64,000 nt of DNA from Bradyrhizobium sp. CCGB12 (GCF_024199845.1 NZ_JANADO010000001.1:4526001-4590000), one strand, 5' to 3'. Shown: positions 50,128 through 59,721, counted from the stretch's first letter. Made by a program: numbers and translations. The notes: generated from the sequence alone by a model not told the origin.

Positions 50128-51744
50128 TCAGGCCAGATGTCGCGCCTCGGTCGCACCCGCGGCTGCGACGGGACTCGGCATGTGCTCGTCCAGCGCCGCC
50201 AGGCGTTCATCGATGGCAGCGATGACCTTGCGCGAGAACGGCCCGAGATGCGCATAGGCCGCGATCATCTGCACGGCAATGCGCGCGGATGACGTGTCGC
50301 GCTTGGCGCAGTTCATGAAGGTCTGCCACAAAGGCCCCCGCGCTTCGGGAAGCGCGGAAACCACACGATGCACGGTCTCCATCGCGCCGAGCTTGGCGCG
50401 AATGTCCCCTTCCGCGAGTTCGTGGCGCTGCCTGGAACGGTCGAGCAGCGTCATCAGGCGATCGACGCGTCCCGCATAGGCGGCCGGGCTGTAGACGTGC
50501 TCCAGCACCCGCTTGTAATCCGTCAGGATATCGCGCAGTGGCCGCACCGGATCGAAGTTGATCCCGGCCGTGCACTGATCGGCGCCGATCGTCGGCGCCA
50601 CATCGTGGCCCGGGTGTAGCCGGCCTTCGCGCTCGAGACGGCGCGTGAGCTGCGTGTTCGGCAAGGCATAGAGCAGTCCGACCATGCTGACGGGAATCGC
50701 CGCCTCTTCGATGAAGTCGATCATGGCGTCCGCCATCGAGACTTTCTCGTTGTCGAAGCCGACGATGAAGCCCGCGGTGACGAGGATGCCGGCGGCGTAG
50801 ATCTTGTGGATGCTCTCGGCGATGTTGCGCCGCGTGTTCTGCTTCTTCCGCATCGCGACCAGGGTCGCCGGATCCGGACTTTCGATGCCGACGAAGATGC
50901 CGAAGAAATTCGCCGCCCCCATCAACTCCAGCAACTCAGGATCGTCGGCGAGGTTGACCGAGGCTTCGGTGGAGAATTCGAACGGATAGCCGTGGGCACG
51001 CTGCCATTCTGCGAGCTGGGGCAGGAACAGCCGCAGCGACTTCTTGTTGCCGATGAAATTGTCGTCGACGAAGTCGAGATGACCCCGATAGCCCATCCCG
51101 TAGAGCGTATCGAGCTCGTGCAGGATCTGCTCGTTCGTCTTGGTCCGCGGCACGCGTCCGTAGAGCTCGATGATGTCGCAGAACTCGCAGGTGAACGGAC
51201 ATCCGCGGGAATACTGCACACCGAGATAGAGGTAGTCCTCGAACTTGAGCAGGTCGAAACGCGGCACCGGCGTCTTGGTGACGTCGGCCTGGAATTTCGG
51301 CGCGGTGAAGACGCCGGACCGTGCGCCGCTGTCCCAGGCCGCGATGAATTCGGCGATCACGCTCTCGGCCTCGCCGAGCACCCGGAAGTCGGCCCGCTCA
51401 TAGATGTGGGGACTCGAGGTGGGATCGGGACCGCCGACGACCACCGGCTTGCCAGCCGCGCGGCAGAGCTCGATCAGGCGCAGCGTATCGGCCTGCTGCG
51501 GCAGCATTCCGCCGGTGAAGACGACGTCGGCCCAGGCGAGATCGTCGTCGCCAAGGGGCGCCGTATTGCAATCGATCAGCCGGACCGTCCAGCCCGCGGG
51601 CAGCATCGCGGCGACGGTGATCAGGCCCAAAGGGGCGGCAGGGCGCTTGACGCCCAGCACTTTGCAGGATTCGCCAAAGGTCCAGAAGGACTCTGCCGAG
51701 AACAGCGGATAGAGCATCAGTACGTTGGGACCCGACACGTTCAT
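50128..51744 (-). CDS. B12-binding radical SAM protein (DUF4070 type)
   Basis: A 538-residue enzyme. Residues 1-160 are a cobalamin-binding-like domain (VLMLYPLFSAESFWTF, GLITVAAMLP, VFTGGMLPQQADTL). Residues about 185-400 are the radical SAM barrel with the cluster motif RGCPFTCEFCDI (Cx3Cx2C) and LDFVDDNFIGNKK. The C-terminal 130 residues match the helical extension of the group that includes hopanoid C-2 methylase HpnP. It may methylate a lipid or related substrate, but HpnP identity is not claimed. The start at 51744 has AGGAG 5 bases upstream. Confidence 0.85.
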   Translation of the reverse strand: MNVSGPNVLMLYPLFSAESFWTFGESCKVLGVKRPAAPLGLITVAAMLPAGWTVRLIDCNTAPLGDDDLAWADVVFTGGMLPQQADTLRLIELCRAAGKPVVVGGPDPTSSPHIYERADFRVLGEAESVIAEFIAAWDSGARSGVFTAPKFQADVTKTPVPRFDLLKFEDYLYLGVQYSRGCPFTCEFCDIIELYGRVPRTKTNEQILHELDTLYGMGYRGHLDFVDDNFIGNKKSLRLFLPQLAEWQRAHGYPFEFSTEASVNLADDPELLELMGAANFFGIFVGIESPDPATLVAMRKKQNTRRNIAESIHKIYAAGILVTAGFIVGFDNEKVSMADAMIDFIEEAAIPVSMVGLLYALPNTQLTRRLEREGRLHPGHDVAPTIGADQCTAGINFDPVRPLRDILTDYKRVLEHVYSPAAYAGRVDRLMTLLDRSRQRHELAEGDIRAKLGAMETVHRVVSALPEARGPLWQTFMNCAKRDTSSARIAVQMIAAYAHLGPFSRKVIAAIDERLAALDEHMPSPVAAAGATEARHLA

Positions 51745-52085
51745 GGAACTCCTGTTGACGGCGGCGCAGTGTACCAAAGCGTCCTCATCTTGCACCCCGG
51801 CAAAAGGGACAAACTGTCGCCTCTGCGAAGCGGCCGATCCGGCCCGGAACCCGCGTTCACGGCCCGCGACGTCGTCTCAAGCCGCGGATTGGCGCCCAGC
51901 GAAGAGGCATCGATCCGAATCGATCGACAAGGGATGAGGCAAAACATCGCCCCAGTCCATACTCGCATGCGGCCGAGCCATGCATCCCTGTTAGCCCGCG
52001 GACTGTTGATTTGAACAGTTCCAGTTTGCCCGACACATTGCGCCCCTGCGTTCAATCGGTGGATTGGGCCAATCAGGGGACTGCG
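51745..52085. other. divergent spacer before the molybdenum hydroxylase genes
   Basis: 341 bases without a supportable gene. It holds an operator-like inverted repeat at 52002-52019 and the AGGGGAC ribosome site just before 52086. Confidence 0.6.
52002..52019. promoter_or_regulatory. inverted repeat ACTGTT-N6-AACAGT
   Basis: A perfect 6+6 inverted repeat, nearly extended by GGA and TCC on the outside, 66 bases upstream of the [2Fe-2S] subunit gene. It is a possible regulator site; no matching regulator is nearby. Confidence 0.4.
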
Positions 52086-52535
<450 letters not shown>

Positions 52536-52546
52536 GGAGCGGCGAC

Positions 52547-54733
52547 ATGAACAAGCACGTCTCTCCCAAGATGAATCGTCGTGCCTTCGTCATCGGCAGC
52601 GCCACGCTCGGCGCGGGCCTCGCAATCGGGCTCGACATCCCCTTCGGCGGCCCCGCCGTGGTCCGCGCCGCGGACGGCTCGCCTGAGATTGGCGCCTGGG
52701 TCGTGGTCAGGCCCGACGACACCGTCGTGATCCGCATCGCCCGCTCGGAGATGGGTCAGGGCTCGCTGACCGGCCTTGCCCAGCTCGTCGCCGAGGAGCT
52801 CGAATGCGACTGGACCAAGGTCACGACCGAATATCCGACCCCAGGCCAGAGCGTCGCCCGCAAGCGCGTCTGGGGCGATTTCTCGACCGGCGGCAGCCGC
52901 GGCATCCGCTCCTCGCAGGACTATGTCCGCAAGGGCGGCGCCACCGCGCGCGTGATGCTGATCCAGGCCGCCGCCGATGCGTGGAAAGTGCCGGCGTCCG
53001 AATGCACGGCCGCCAACAGCGTCATCACCCATGCGCTAACGGGCAGGACGACGACCTACGGCAAGGTCGCCGAGGCCGCGGCGAAGCTGACGCCGCCGGC
53101 CGACGTCAAGCTGAAGGATCCGAAGGACTGGAAGCTGATCGGCAAGGGGGTGAAGCGGCTCGATACTGTCGACAAGACCACCGGCGCCATGATCTACGGC
53201 GTCGACGTCAAGCTGCCGGGGATGCTGAACGCCGCGATCAAGGACTGCCCGGTGTTCGGCGGCAAGCTGAAGAGCTTCGACGAAGCCAAGATCACCGGCA
53301 TGAAGGGCGTCAAGAAGGTCGTCAAGGTCGGCGACACCGCAGTCGCGGTCGTCGCCGACACCTGGTGGCATGCCAAGACGGCGCTGGAAGCGCTGCCGAT
53401 CGTCTGGGACGAGGGCGACAACGCCAAGGTCTCGAGCGCGTCGATTGCGAAATGGCTGGCCGAGGGCCTCGACGACGCGCAGCCGGCCTATGTCGGCAAC
53501 AAGAACGGTGACGCCAAGGCGGCAATCGCCGGCGCCGCCAAGAAGATCGAAGCCGTCTACAGCTATCCCTACCAGAACCACGCCACGATGGAGCCGATGA
53601 ACGCCACCGCGCTCTACACCGCCGACAAGTGCGAGGTCTGGTGCGGCACGCAGAACGGCGAGGCGGCCTTCGCGGCGGTGCTGGAGGCGTCCGGCCTGCC
53701 GGCCGAGAAGTGCGACGTGCACAAGGTGATGCCCGGCGGCGGCTTCGGCCGGCGCGGCCAGACCGACTATGTCCGTCAGGCCGTCATCATCGCCAAGCAG
53801 ATGCCGGGCACGCCGATCAAGCTGCTGTGGTCGCGCGAAGAGGATATGGCGCATGGGAGGTATCACCCGATCACCCAGTGCAAGATGACCGGCGCGTTCG
53901 ACGCCAACAACAATCTGGTCGCGCTGCACTACCGCCTGTCGGGGCAATCGATCCTGTTCTCGCTGCGTCCCGAAGCGCTGCAGAACGGCATGGATCCGGC
54001 GGCATTCCAGGGCGTCGCCCAATCCGGCGAGGCCGCGTTCGGCTATTCGGTGCCGAACCTGTTGATCGAGCATGCGATGCGCAACCCGCACGTTCCGCCG
54101 GGCTTCTGGCGCGGCGTCAACGTCAATCACAACGCGATCTACATGGAATGCTTCATGGACGAACTGGCCCAGGCCGCAGGCCAGGACCCGCTCGAATTCC
54201 GGCGCAAGCTGATGGGCAATCACCCCAAGCATCTGGCGGTGCTCAATGCCGTGGCCGAAAAGATCGGCTGGAGCACGCCGGCGCCGCAGGGCGTCTATCG
54301 CGGCATCGCGCAGGTCATGGGTTACGGCAGCTATGTCGCCGGCGCCGCCGAGATCTCGGTGACTGACGGCAGCAAGATCAAGGTGCATCGCATCGTCGCC
54401 TCCACCGATCCCGGCTACGTCGTCAATCCGGCGCAGGTGGAGCGGCAGATCGCGGGCTCCTTCGTCTATGGTCTCTCCGCGCTGTTCTACGGCGGCTGCA
54501 CCGTCAAGGACGGCAAGATCGAGCAGACCAACTTCGACACCTACAACTCGATGCGCATCAACGAGATGCCGAAGGTGGAAGCGGTGATGGTGCCGAGTGG
54601 CGGGTTCTGGGGCGGTGTCGGCGAGCCGACCATCGGCGTCGCGGCGCCGGCGGTGCTCAACGCCTATTTCGCCGCGACCGGCAAGCGCATCCGCTCGGTG
54701 CCGCTGCGCGACCAGAACATCACCTTCGCATAG
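52547..54733 (+). CDS. molybdopterin-binding large subunit, IorB-like, Tat-exported
   Basis: A 728-residue xanthine-dehydrogenase-family catalytic subunit that hydroxylates aldehydes or N-heterocycles. A twin-arginine signal lies at residues 9-40 (MNRRAFVIGSATLGAG, ending VVRAAD). Molybdopterin-cytosine-dinucleotide contacts include RSEMGQGSLTG, PGGGFGRRGQTDY, PPGFWRGVNVNHNA and, at the end, GGVGEPTIGVAAPAV with the catalytic Glu. AAGGAG overlaps the stop of the small subunit, so the two are an operon. Cytochrome c is the usual acceptor in this subfamily; c-type cytochromes of the sox cluster follow. Substrate unknown. Confidence 0.93.
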   Translation: MNKHVSPKMNRRAFVIGSATLGAGLAIGLDIPFGGPAVVRAADGSPEIGAWVVVRPDDTVVIRIARSEMGQGSLTGLAQLVAEELECDWTKVTTEYPTPGQSVARKRVWGDFSTGGSRGIRSSQDYVRKGGATARVMLIQAAADAWKVPASECTAANSVITHALTGRTTTYGKVAEAAAKLTPPADVKLKDPKDWKLIGKGVKRLDTVDKTTGAMIYGVDVKLPGMLNAAIKDCPVFGGKLKSFDEAKITGMKGVKKVVKVGDTAVAVVADTWWHAKTALEALPIVWDEGDNAKVSSASIAKWLAEGLDDAQPAYVGNKNGDAKAAIAGAAKKIEAVYSYPYQNHATMEPMNATALYTADKCEVWCGTQNGEAAFAAVLEASGLPAEKCDVHKVMPGGGFGRRGQTDYVRQAVIIAKQMPGTPIKLLWSREEDMAHGRYHPITQCKMTGAFDANNNLVALHYRLSGQSILFSLRPEALQNGMDPAAFQGVAQSGEAAFGYSVPNLLIEHAMRNPHVPPGFWRGVNVNHNAIYMECFMDELAQAAGQDPLEFRRKLMGNHPKHLAVLNAVAEKIGWSTPAPQGVYRGIAQVMGYGSYVAGAAEISVTDGSKIKVHRIVASTDPGYVVNPAQVERQIAGSFVYGLSALFYGGCTVKDGKIEQTNFDTYNSMRINEMPKVEAVMVPSGGFWGGVGEPTIGVAAPAVLNAYFAATGKRIRSVPLRDQNITFA

Positions 54734-54781
54734 AGCATGATCCGAAGAAGTGTGAAGCGGTTTTTCGAAAGTATCATGCTC
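54733..54781. repeat. dispersed hairpin repeat, family D
   Basis: GAGCATGAT ... ATCATGCTC arms enclose GTGTGAAGCGGTTTTTCGAAA. This element type is very frequent in Bradyrhizobium spacers. It overlaps the stop codon of the molybdenum subunit gene and may act as its terminator. Confidence 0.8.
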
Positions 54782-54838
54782 AAATAACAACACCGTGGCG
54801 GCCATACCGGCCGCCGCGGCATTTTCCGGACAAGCCTC

Positions 54839-56110
54839 ATGAATGCGCCGGTGACACGGCGGAATGCCGTCCTCGGCATCACCGTCGCGGCCACATCGCT
54901 CGCCGCCCCCTCGATCCTGCGCGCGCAATCGGCGGGCCGCGTCGTCGTGGTCGGCGGCGGCTTTGGCGGCGCGGCTTGCGCCCGAGCGCTGAAGCGCGCT
55001 GACGCGAAATTGCAGGTCACGCTGATCGAGCCGAACCGGACCTTCATCTCCTGCCCCTTCAGTAATGAGGTGATCGCGGGCCTGCGCGAGATGGCGGCGC
55101 AGCAGTTCGGTTACGACAAGCTCGCCGCCGAGGGCATCAGCATCGTCGCTCGGGCTGCGACCGCCATTGATGCACAAAAGCGCAGCGTCACGACGTCGGA
55201 TGCCGCTACGCTGATCTACGACCGTCTCGTGCTCTCGCCCGGCATCGACTTCCACCTCGAGGCCCTGCCCGGCTACGACGACGTCGCATCGGAGAAGATG
55301 CCGCACGCCTGGAAAGCCGGCGCGCAGACTCTTTTGCTGCGCAGGCAATTGGAGGCGATGGCGGATGGCGGCACGGTCGCCATTGCAATTCCGGCCAATC
55401 CCTCGCGTTGCCCGCCCGCGCCCTACGAGCGCGCCAGCCTGATCGCACATTACCTCAAGACGCAGAAGCCACGCTCGAAAGTCCTGGTCCTCGATGCCAA
55501 GGACACCTTCTCCCAGCAGCGGCTGTTCGAGACGGCGTGGAAGGAGCTCTATGGCGACATGATCGAGCGCGTCGCGCTCTCGCAAGGCGGTCGCGTCACC
55601 TCGGTCGATCCCGCGACCAAAACCATCGTCACCGAGTTCGGCAACTACACCCCTGATGTCGCCAACGTCATTCCGCCACAGCGGGCCGGGCGCATCGCCG
55701 AAATCGCGGGCGCCACGGATGCGACCGGCTGGTGCCCGATCGATCCCGTCACCTTCGAATCGAAGCTCGTCAAGAACATCCACGTCATTGGCGATGCCTG
55801 CCTCGGCGGCGGCATTCCCAAATCGGCTTCCGCTGCAAGCGCGCAAGGCAAGGCCTGCGCTGCCGCGATCGTCGCTTTGCTCGCGGGCCGCACGCCGGAC
55901 GCGCCGCGGTTGACAGGCATCTGCTACAACACCGTCGCACCCGGCTACGGTTTTTCGCTCGCCGGCGACTACCAGCCGAAAGGCGACATCTTCGCGGAGG
56001 TCGAAGGCGGCGCCACGAGCCCGGTCGATGCGCCGCGCGAGCTGCGCGCCCGCGAGGCCGGCGAGGCCGAGCGCTGGTTTCAGACCATCACGGCGGACAC
56101 TTTTGGCTAG
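54839..56110 (+). CDS. soxF: FccB-like flavoprotein, sulfide dehydrogenase flavoprotein subunit (SoxF)
   Basis: A 423-residue FAD protein. A Tat signal is at residues 1-30 (VTRRNAVLGITVAATS, ending LRAQS). The FAD loop is VVVVGGGFGGAACARAL. Redox cysteines are expected in ISCPFSNEV and the C-terminal GICYNTV, the pair used in flavocytochrome c sulfide dehydrogenase. The second FAD-contact region is VIGDACLGGGIPKSASAA. As SoxF it would oxidise sulfide or reactivate the Sox complex with SoxX-type cytochromes in the periplasm. It begins the sox cluster; soxX starts 3 bases after its stop. Confidence 0.9.
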   Translation: MNAPVTRRNAVLGITVAATSLAAPSILRAQSAGRVVVVGGGFGGAACARALKRADAKLQVTLIEPNRTFISCPFSNEVIAGLREMAAQQFGYDKLAAEGISIVARAATAIDAQKRSVTTSDAATLIYDRLVLSPGIDFHLEALPGYDDVASEKMPHAWKAGAQTLLLRRQLEAMADGGTVAIAIPANPSRCPPAPYERASLIAHYLKTQKPRSKVLVLDAKDTFSQQRLFETAWKELYGDMIERVALSQGGRVTSVDPATKTIVTEFGNYTPDVANVIPPQRAGRIAEIAGATDATGWCPIDPVTFESKLVKNIHVIGDACLGGGIPKSASAASAQGKACAAAIVALLAGRTPDAPRLTGICYNTVAPGYGFSLAGDYQPKGDIFAEVEGGATSPVDAPRELRAREAGEAERWFQTITADTFG

Positions 56111-56113
56111 ATC

Positions 56114-56740
56114 ATGATGAGACGAAGCCACCGCCACGACCACGGTGCGCCCCCTCCCCCGCCTGCGCGGGAGGGTCGGGGAGAGGGTGTCTCCGCACGC
56201 AAGAACCCCCAAGAGGAGAGAACCCTCACCCGCCGCTGCGCGGCGACCTCTCCCGCAAGCGGGAGAGGTAAGTGGAGCTCGCAGCGATCTCCGTCGCCCC
56301 ATCGAGCACTTGCAATTGCATCATTGATCGTGGCGAGGTTGGTCTCGCCTGCCATGGCGGACGAGCTCGCGTCCTACAAGGTCGTCGGCGACGGCATTCC
56401 GGAATCGCTCACGGGCTCGCCCGGCGATGCCGCGCGCGGACGCGCGCTGGTGCTGGCGCGCACGACGACCTGCATCCTCTGCCATTCCGGTCCATTCCCG
56501 GAAACGCGGTTCCAGGGCGACCTCGCGCCCGATCTCACCGGCACCGGGAACCGGTGGTCGGCGAGCCAGTTGCGGCTTCGACTGGTCGATGCCTCGCGCT
56601 TCAACCCGCAGACCATCATGCCGTCCTACTATCGCAACGATGGGCTCGTGCGCGTTGGACGCAATTTCGCCGGTAAGCCGATGTTGTCGGCTGCCGAGAT
56701 CGAGGACATCGTGGCTTATCTTGCAACGCTTCGAGACTAG
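56114..56740 (+). CDS. soxX: sulfur-oxidation c-type cytochrome SoxX
   Basis: A 208-residue frame, of which about residues 82-208 are mature SoxX: GDGIPESLTGSPGDAARGRAL, haem site CILCH, haem-ligand Met in TIMPSYY and closing EIEDIVAYLATLRD. It carries electrons from SoxYZ-bound sulphur with SoxA. The signal core is RALAIASLIVARLV at about 64-77. Upstream of it the frame runs through a palindromic repeat (56148-56270) as a Pro/Arg-rich extension to the ATG at 56114. In-frame TTG codons near 56335 are too late to include the whole signal. The true start is uncertain. Confidence 0.88.
   Translation: MMRRSHRHDHGAPPPPPAREGRGEGVSARKNPQEERTLTRRCAATSPASGRGKWSSQRSPSPHRALAIASLIVARLVSPAMADELASYKVVGDGIPESLTGSPGDAARGRALVLARTTTCILCHSGPFPETRFQGDLAPDLTGTGNRWSASQLRLRLVDASRFNPQTIMPSYYRNDGLVRVGRNFAGKPMLSAAEIEDIVAYLATLRD
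56148..56270. repeat. palindromic repeat, family E, inside the soxX 5' region
   Basis: CCCTCCCCCGCCTGCGCGGG and GGTCGGGGAGAGGGTG are followed by ACCCTCACCCGCCGC and the hairpin CTCTCCCG-CAAG-CGGGAGAG (56248-56267). This is a common intergenic bradyrhizobial element, here lying between the soxF stop and the SoxX signal peptide. Confidence 0.75.
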
Positions 56741-56748
56741 GACTGCCC

Positions 56749-57216
56749 ATGCCGACCACGCGACGACAATTCTTGAGCCTTGCCGGCAGCGTGACGGCCG
56801 CTGGCACGATTCCGATCGTCACGCTGCGGCCGGTCGAGGCCACGCCGGCAATGCTCACCGCTGCGATCCGCAACGTTGTCGGTGAAGCGCAGATTCGTAC
56901 CGGCAAGGTCAATCTCGACATTCCGCCGCTGGTCGAGAACGGCAACACGGTGCCGATGACGGTGAGCGTCGCAAGCCCCATGACCGCGGATGACTACGTC
57001 AAGACCATCCATGTCTTCAACGAGAAGAACCCGCAACCGAACATCGGCAATTTCCATCTCGGCCCGTCCTCCGGCCGCGCCCAGGTCTCGACCCGGATCC
57101 GGCTCGCCGACACCCAGAAGGTGGTCGCGATCGCGCACATGTCCGACGACACGTTCTGGCAAGTCGTCGCCGACGTGGTCGTGACGCTGGCCGCCTGTAC
57201 CGAGGAGATGAACTGA
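56749..57216 (+). CDS. soxY: SoxY-like sulphur carrier with atypical C-terminus
   Basis: A 155-residue protein. A Tat signal is at residues 1-31 (TTRRQFLSLAGSVTAAG). The SoxY fold follows (KVNLDIPPLVENGNTVPMTVSV, the family hallmark, then ISTRIRLAD-type strands). Canonical SoxY ends in Gly-Gly-Cys-Gly-Gly, whose Cys carries the substrate. This one ends Leu-Ala-Ala-Cys-Thr-Glu-Glu-Met-Asn, keeping a Cys five residues from the end but without the glycine arm. The soxZ start overlaps its stop by one base (TGATG). It may be a SoxY variant with other chemistry. Confidence 0.9.
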   Translation: MPTTRRQFLSLAGSVTAAGTIPIVTLRPVEATPAMLTAAIRNVVGEAQIRTGKVNLDIPPLVENGNTVPMTVSVASPMTADDYVKTIHVFNEKNPQPNIGNFHLGPSSGRAQVSTRIRLADTQKVVAIAHMSDDTFWQVVADVVVTLAACTEEMN

Positions 57217-57533
57217 TGGCCGCGCTCATCAATGTTCCAGCGAGGGCCAAGCGTGGCGACGTCATCGAGATCCGCACGTTGACCTCGCACGTCATGGAGA
57301 CCGGCTTCCGCCACACCGCGGACGGCAAGCTGGTGCCGCGCGACATCATCACGAGCTTCACCTGCCGCTACAACGGCGCAGAGGTCTTTCGCGCCGACCT
57401 GTTTCCGGCGATCGCGGCCAATCCTTATCTCTCCTTCTTCACGGTGGCCAAGGAGAGCGGCAAGTTTGAGTTCGAATGGATCGGCGACAATGGCTATTCG
57501 TCCACCGCGTCGACATCGATCACGGTCGAATGA
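57216..57533 (+). CDS. soxZ: SoxZ
   Basis: A 105-residue partner of SoxY. SoxZ features: VPARAKRGDVIEIRTLTSHVMETGFR, FTCRYNGAEVFRADLFPAIAANPYLSFF and a Gly/Ser-rich edge strand GYSSTASTSITVE. It has no signal peptide of its own and is exported with the Tat-targeted SoxY, as known for this pair. Both ends overlap neighbours (1 base with soxY, 4 bases with soxA), so translation is coupled. Confidence 0.95.
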   Translation: MAALINVPARAKRGDVIEIRTLTSHVMETGFRHTADGKLVPRDIITSFTCRYNGAEVFRADLFPAIAANPYLSFFTVAKESGKFEFEWIGDNGYSSTASTSITVE

Positions 57534-58309
57534 GCTCTTGGCGCGCGATAGCGGCGGCAACATTGTACGCCGCGGCCCCTGCCCTGCTCGCCGGTGAAAT
57601 CCCGCCCGATGCGCGCCGGTCCGGCTATTCCTTCATGGGGCCCGACACGCGCGCGATGCAGGATGACGACACGTCCAATCCAGGTATGCTGTTCGTGCTC
57701 GACGGCGAGGCGCTGTGGGGAAAGAAGACCGGCAGTGCGGAGAAGTCCTGCGCGGACTGCCACGGCGATGCCCGCAGCAGCATGAAGGGCGTCGCGGCGC
57801 GCTATCCATCCTTCGACAAGGCGCTGGCGCGCCCTGTCACGCTCGACCAACGCATCAATCTCTGCCGCGCCGATCATCAGCAGGCAACGCCGCTCCCCTA
57901 CGAGAGCCGCGACCTCCTGGCGCTGTCCGCTTTCGTCGCCCATCAATCGCGTGGCGTCGCGATCACGGCCGGCGACGATCCACAGGTACAACCCTTCGTC
58001 GAACAGGGTCGCGACCTGTTCATGCAGCGCGAGGGCCAGCTCAATCTTGCCTGCGCCAATTGCCATGACGACAATTTCGACAAGCGCCTCGCGGGCGCGC
58101 CGATCACGCAGGGACAGCCGACCGGCTATCCCCTCTATCGGCTGGAATGGCAAACGCTGGGATCATTGGAGCGGCGGCTGCGCAGCTGCATGACCGGCGT
58201 GCGCGCCCAGGCCTATGACTACGGTTCGCCCGAGCTGGTCGCGCTCGAGCTTTACCTGATGTCGCGGGCGCGTAGCATGCCGATGGAGACACCGGCCGTA
58301 CGTCCCTGA
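57530..58309 (+). CDS. soxA: sulfur-oxidation dihaem cytochrome SoxA
   Basis: A 259-residue periplasmic protein. Signal peptide at 1-21 (AAAPALLAGE). Two haem sites, CADCH (about residue 75) and CANCH (about 180). The active-site Cys is in LRSCMTGVRAQ, which in SoxA carries a persulphide and joins sulphane substrate to SoxY with SoxX. ATGA overlap with soxZ. No soxB or soxCD follows in the window, so the complete thiosulfate pathway would need genes elsewhere. Confidence 0.93.
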   Translation: MSSWRAIAAATLYAAAPALLAGEIPPDARRSGYSFMGPDTRAMQDDDTSNPGMLFVLDGEALWGKKTGSAEKSCADCHGDARSSMKGVAARYPSFDKALARPVTLDQRINLCRADHQQATPLPYESRDLLALSAFVAHQSRGVAITAGDDPQVQPFVEQGRDLFMQREGQLNLACANCHDDNFDKRLAGAPITQGQPTGYPLYRLEWQTLGSLERRLRSCMTGVRAQAYDYGSPELVALELYLMSRARSMPMETPAVRP

Positions 58310-58395
58310 TCCACATATGAATATTAGGACTAGGCAGGCGTGGAACGGACGCTAGTATCCCCCCAACGAAGATGAGTCAGAGGGAGGAGACTAAA

Positions 58396-59721
58396 TTGGC
58401 CAACCACAGCATCTCGCGCCGTACGCTGTTGACAGGCACCGCCGCAGCCGGCGCGCTCAGCCTGACCGGTTTGCCAGCGCGCGCCGAGGTCAACTGGAAG
58501 AAATACGCCGGCACCAAGCTGGAGGTCATCCTCGCCAAGGGCCCGCGCGGCGACAACCTGCAGAAGAACATCAAGGAATTCACGGAGCTCACCGGCATCC
58601 AGGTGGAATCGGAGCAGATCCCCGAGCAGCAGCAGCGCCAGAAGTGCGTGATCGAGCTCACCTCGGGCAGGCCGAGCTTCGACGTCGTGCACATGAGCTA
58701 TCACGTGCAGAAGCGGCAGTTCGAGAAAGCCGGCTGGCTCACCGACATCACGCCGTTCATGAAGGACCCGACGCTGACCGCGCCGGATCTCGTCGAGAGC
58801 GATTTTTCGGCTGCTGGCCTGCAATACGCCAAGAACGACAAGGGCCAGATGCTGTCGCTGCCCTGGTCGGTCGACTACTTCATCCTCTACTACAACAAGG
58901 AGCTGTTCCAGAAGAAGGGTGTCGCCGTCCCCAAGACGCTCGACGAGATGGTTGCTGCTGCCGAGAAGCTGACCGATACCAAGGACGGCACCTATGGCTT
59001 CGTCGGGCGCGGCCTGCGCAACGCCAACATGACGTTGTGGACCAACTTCTTCCTCGACTACGGCGGTGAATTCCTTGACGCCAAGGGCAATATCCTCACG
59101 GACGGACCGGAAGCGGTCGCGGCGACAAAGCTCTATCAGACGTTGTTAACCAAGGTCGCCCCGCCCGGCGTCGCCGGCTTCAACTGGATGGAGTCGATGG
59201 CCTCGTTCACGCAAGGCCGCTCCGCAATGTGGATCGACGGTGTCGGCTGGGCGCCGCCGCTGGAGGATCCGGCCGCCTCGCGCGTCGTCGGCAAGGTCGG
59301 CTACACCGTCGTGCCGGCCGGACCGAAGGGACAGTATTCAGCCACCTACGGCGACGGCCTCGGCATTGCCGCGGCGAGCAAGAACAAGGAAGCCGCCTAC
59401 CTGCTCTGCCAGTGGGCGGTCTCGAAGAAGCAAGGCGCGCGGCTGCTGCAGGCCGGCGGCGGCGTGCCGTTCCGCAACTCGATCCTCAACGACGCTGAAG
59501 TCCAGAGCGGCGTGAAGATGCCCAAGGAGTGGCTGCAATCGGTGATCGACTCCGCCAAGATCAGCAAGCTCGGCCTACCAGTGATCATTCCGGTCGCCGA
59601 ATTCCGCGATCTCGTCGGCGCGGCGATCACCGCGACTCTAGCCGGCGCCGATCCGGCACCCGAACTGAAGAAGGCCCACGAGCAGTTTCGTCCGATCCTG
59701 GAACGTAGCGAAAAGACGTGA
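58396..59721 (+). CDS. sugar-type ABC substrate-binding protein (MalE family)
   Basis: A 441-residue extracellular binding protein family 1 member. A Tat-type signal (SRRTLLTGTAAAGALSLTG, ending ARAE) covers the first 28 residues. Typical segments are FTELTGIQVESEQIP, PSFDVVHMSYHVQKRQFEKAGWLTDI and YFILYYNKELFQKKGVAVPKTLDEM. The start is TTG at 58396, 7 bases after AGGGAGGAG; the ATG at 58372 has no site. It delivers a sugar or polyol to the permeases that follow, overlapping the first by 4 bases. Confidence 0.92.
   Translation: MANHSISRRTLLTGTAAAGALSLTGLPARAEVNWKKYAGTKLEVILAKGPRGDNLQKNIKEFTELTGIQVESEQIPEQQQRQKCVIELTSGRPSFDVVHMSYHVQKRQFEKAGWLTDITPFMKDPTLTAPDLVESDFSAAGLQYAKNDKGQMLSLPWSVDYFILYYNKELFQKKGVAVPKTLDEMVAAAEKLTDTKDGTYGFVGRGLRNANMTLWTNFFLDYGGEFLDAKGNILTDGPEAVAATKLYQTLLTKVAPPGVAGFNWMESMASFTQGRSAMWIDGVGWAPPLEDPAASRVVGKVGYTVVPAGPKGQYSATYGDGLGIAAASKNKEAAYLLCQWAVSKKQGARLLQAGGGVPFRNSILNDAEVQSGVKMPKEWLQSVIDSAKISKLGLPVIIPVAEFRDLVGAAITATLAGADPAPELKKAHEQFRPILERSEKT

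Noticed and set aside
50128..51744. Hopanoid C-2 methylase hpnP
   Set aside because: Domain order and C-terminal extension fit that group, but I could not confirm HpnP-specific residues and no hopanoid genes are nearby, so only the broader family is called.
53036..56302. A minus-strand open frame of more than 1000 codons opposite the molybdenum hydroxylase and soxF genes
   Set aside because: It is a GC-driven antisense shadow: it lies opposite strong family matches, has no ribosome site and resembles no known protein.
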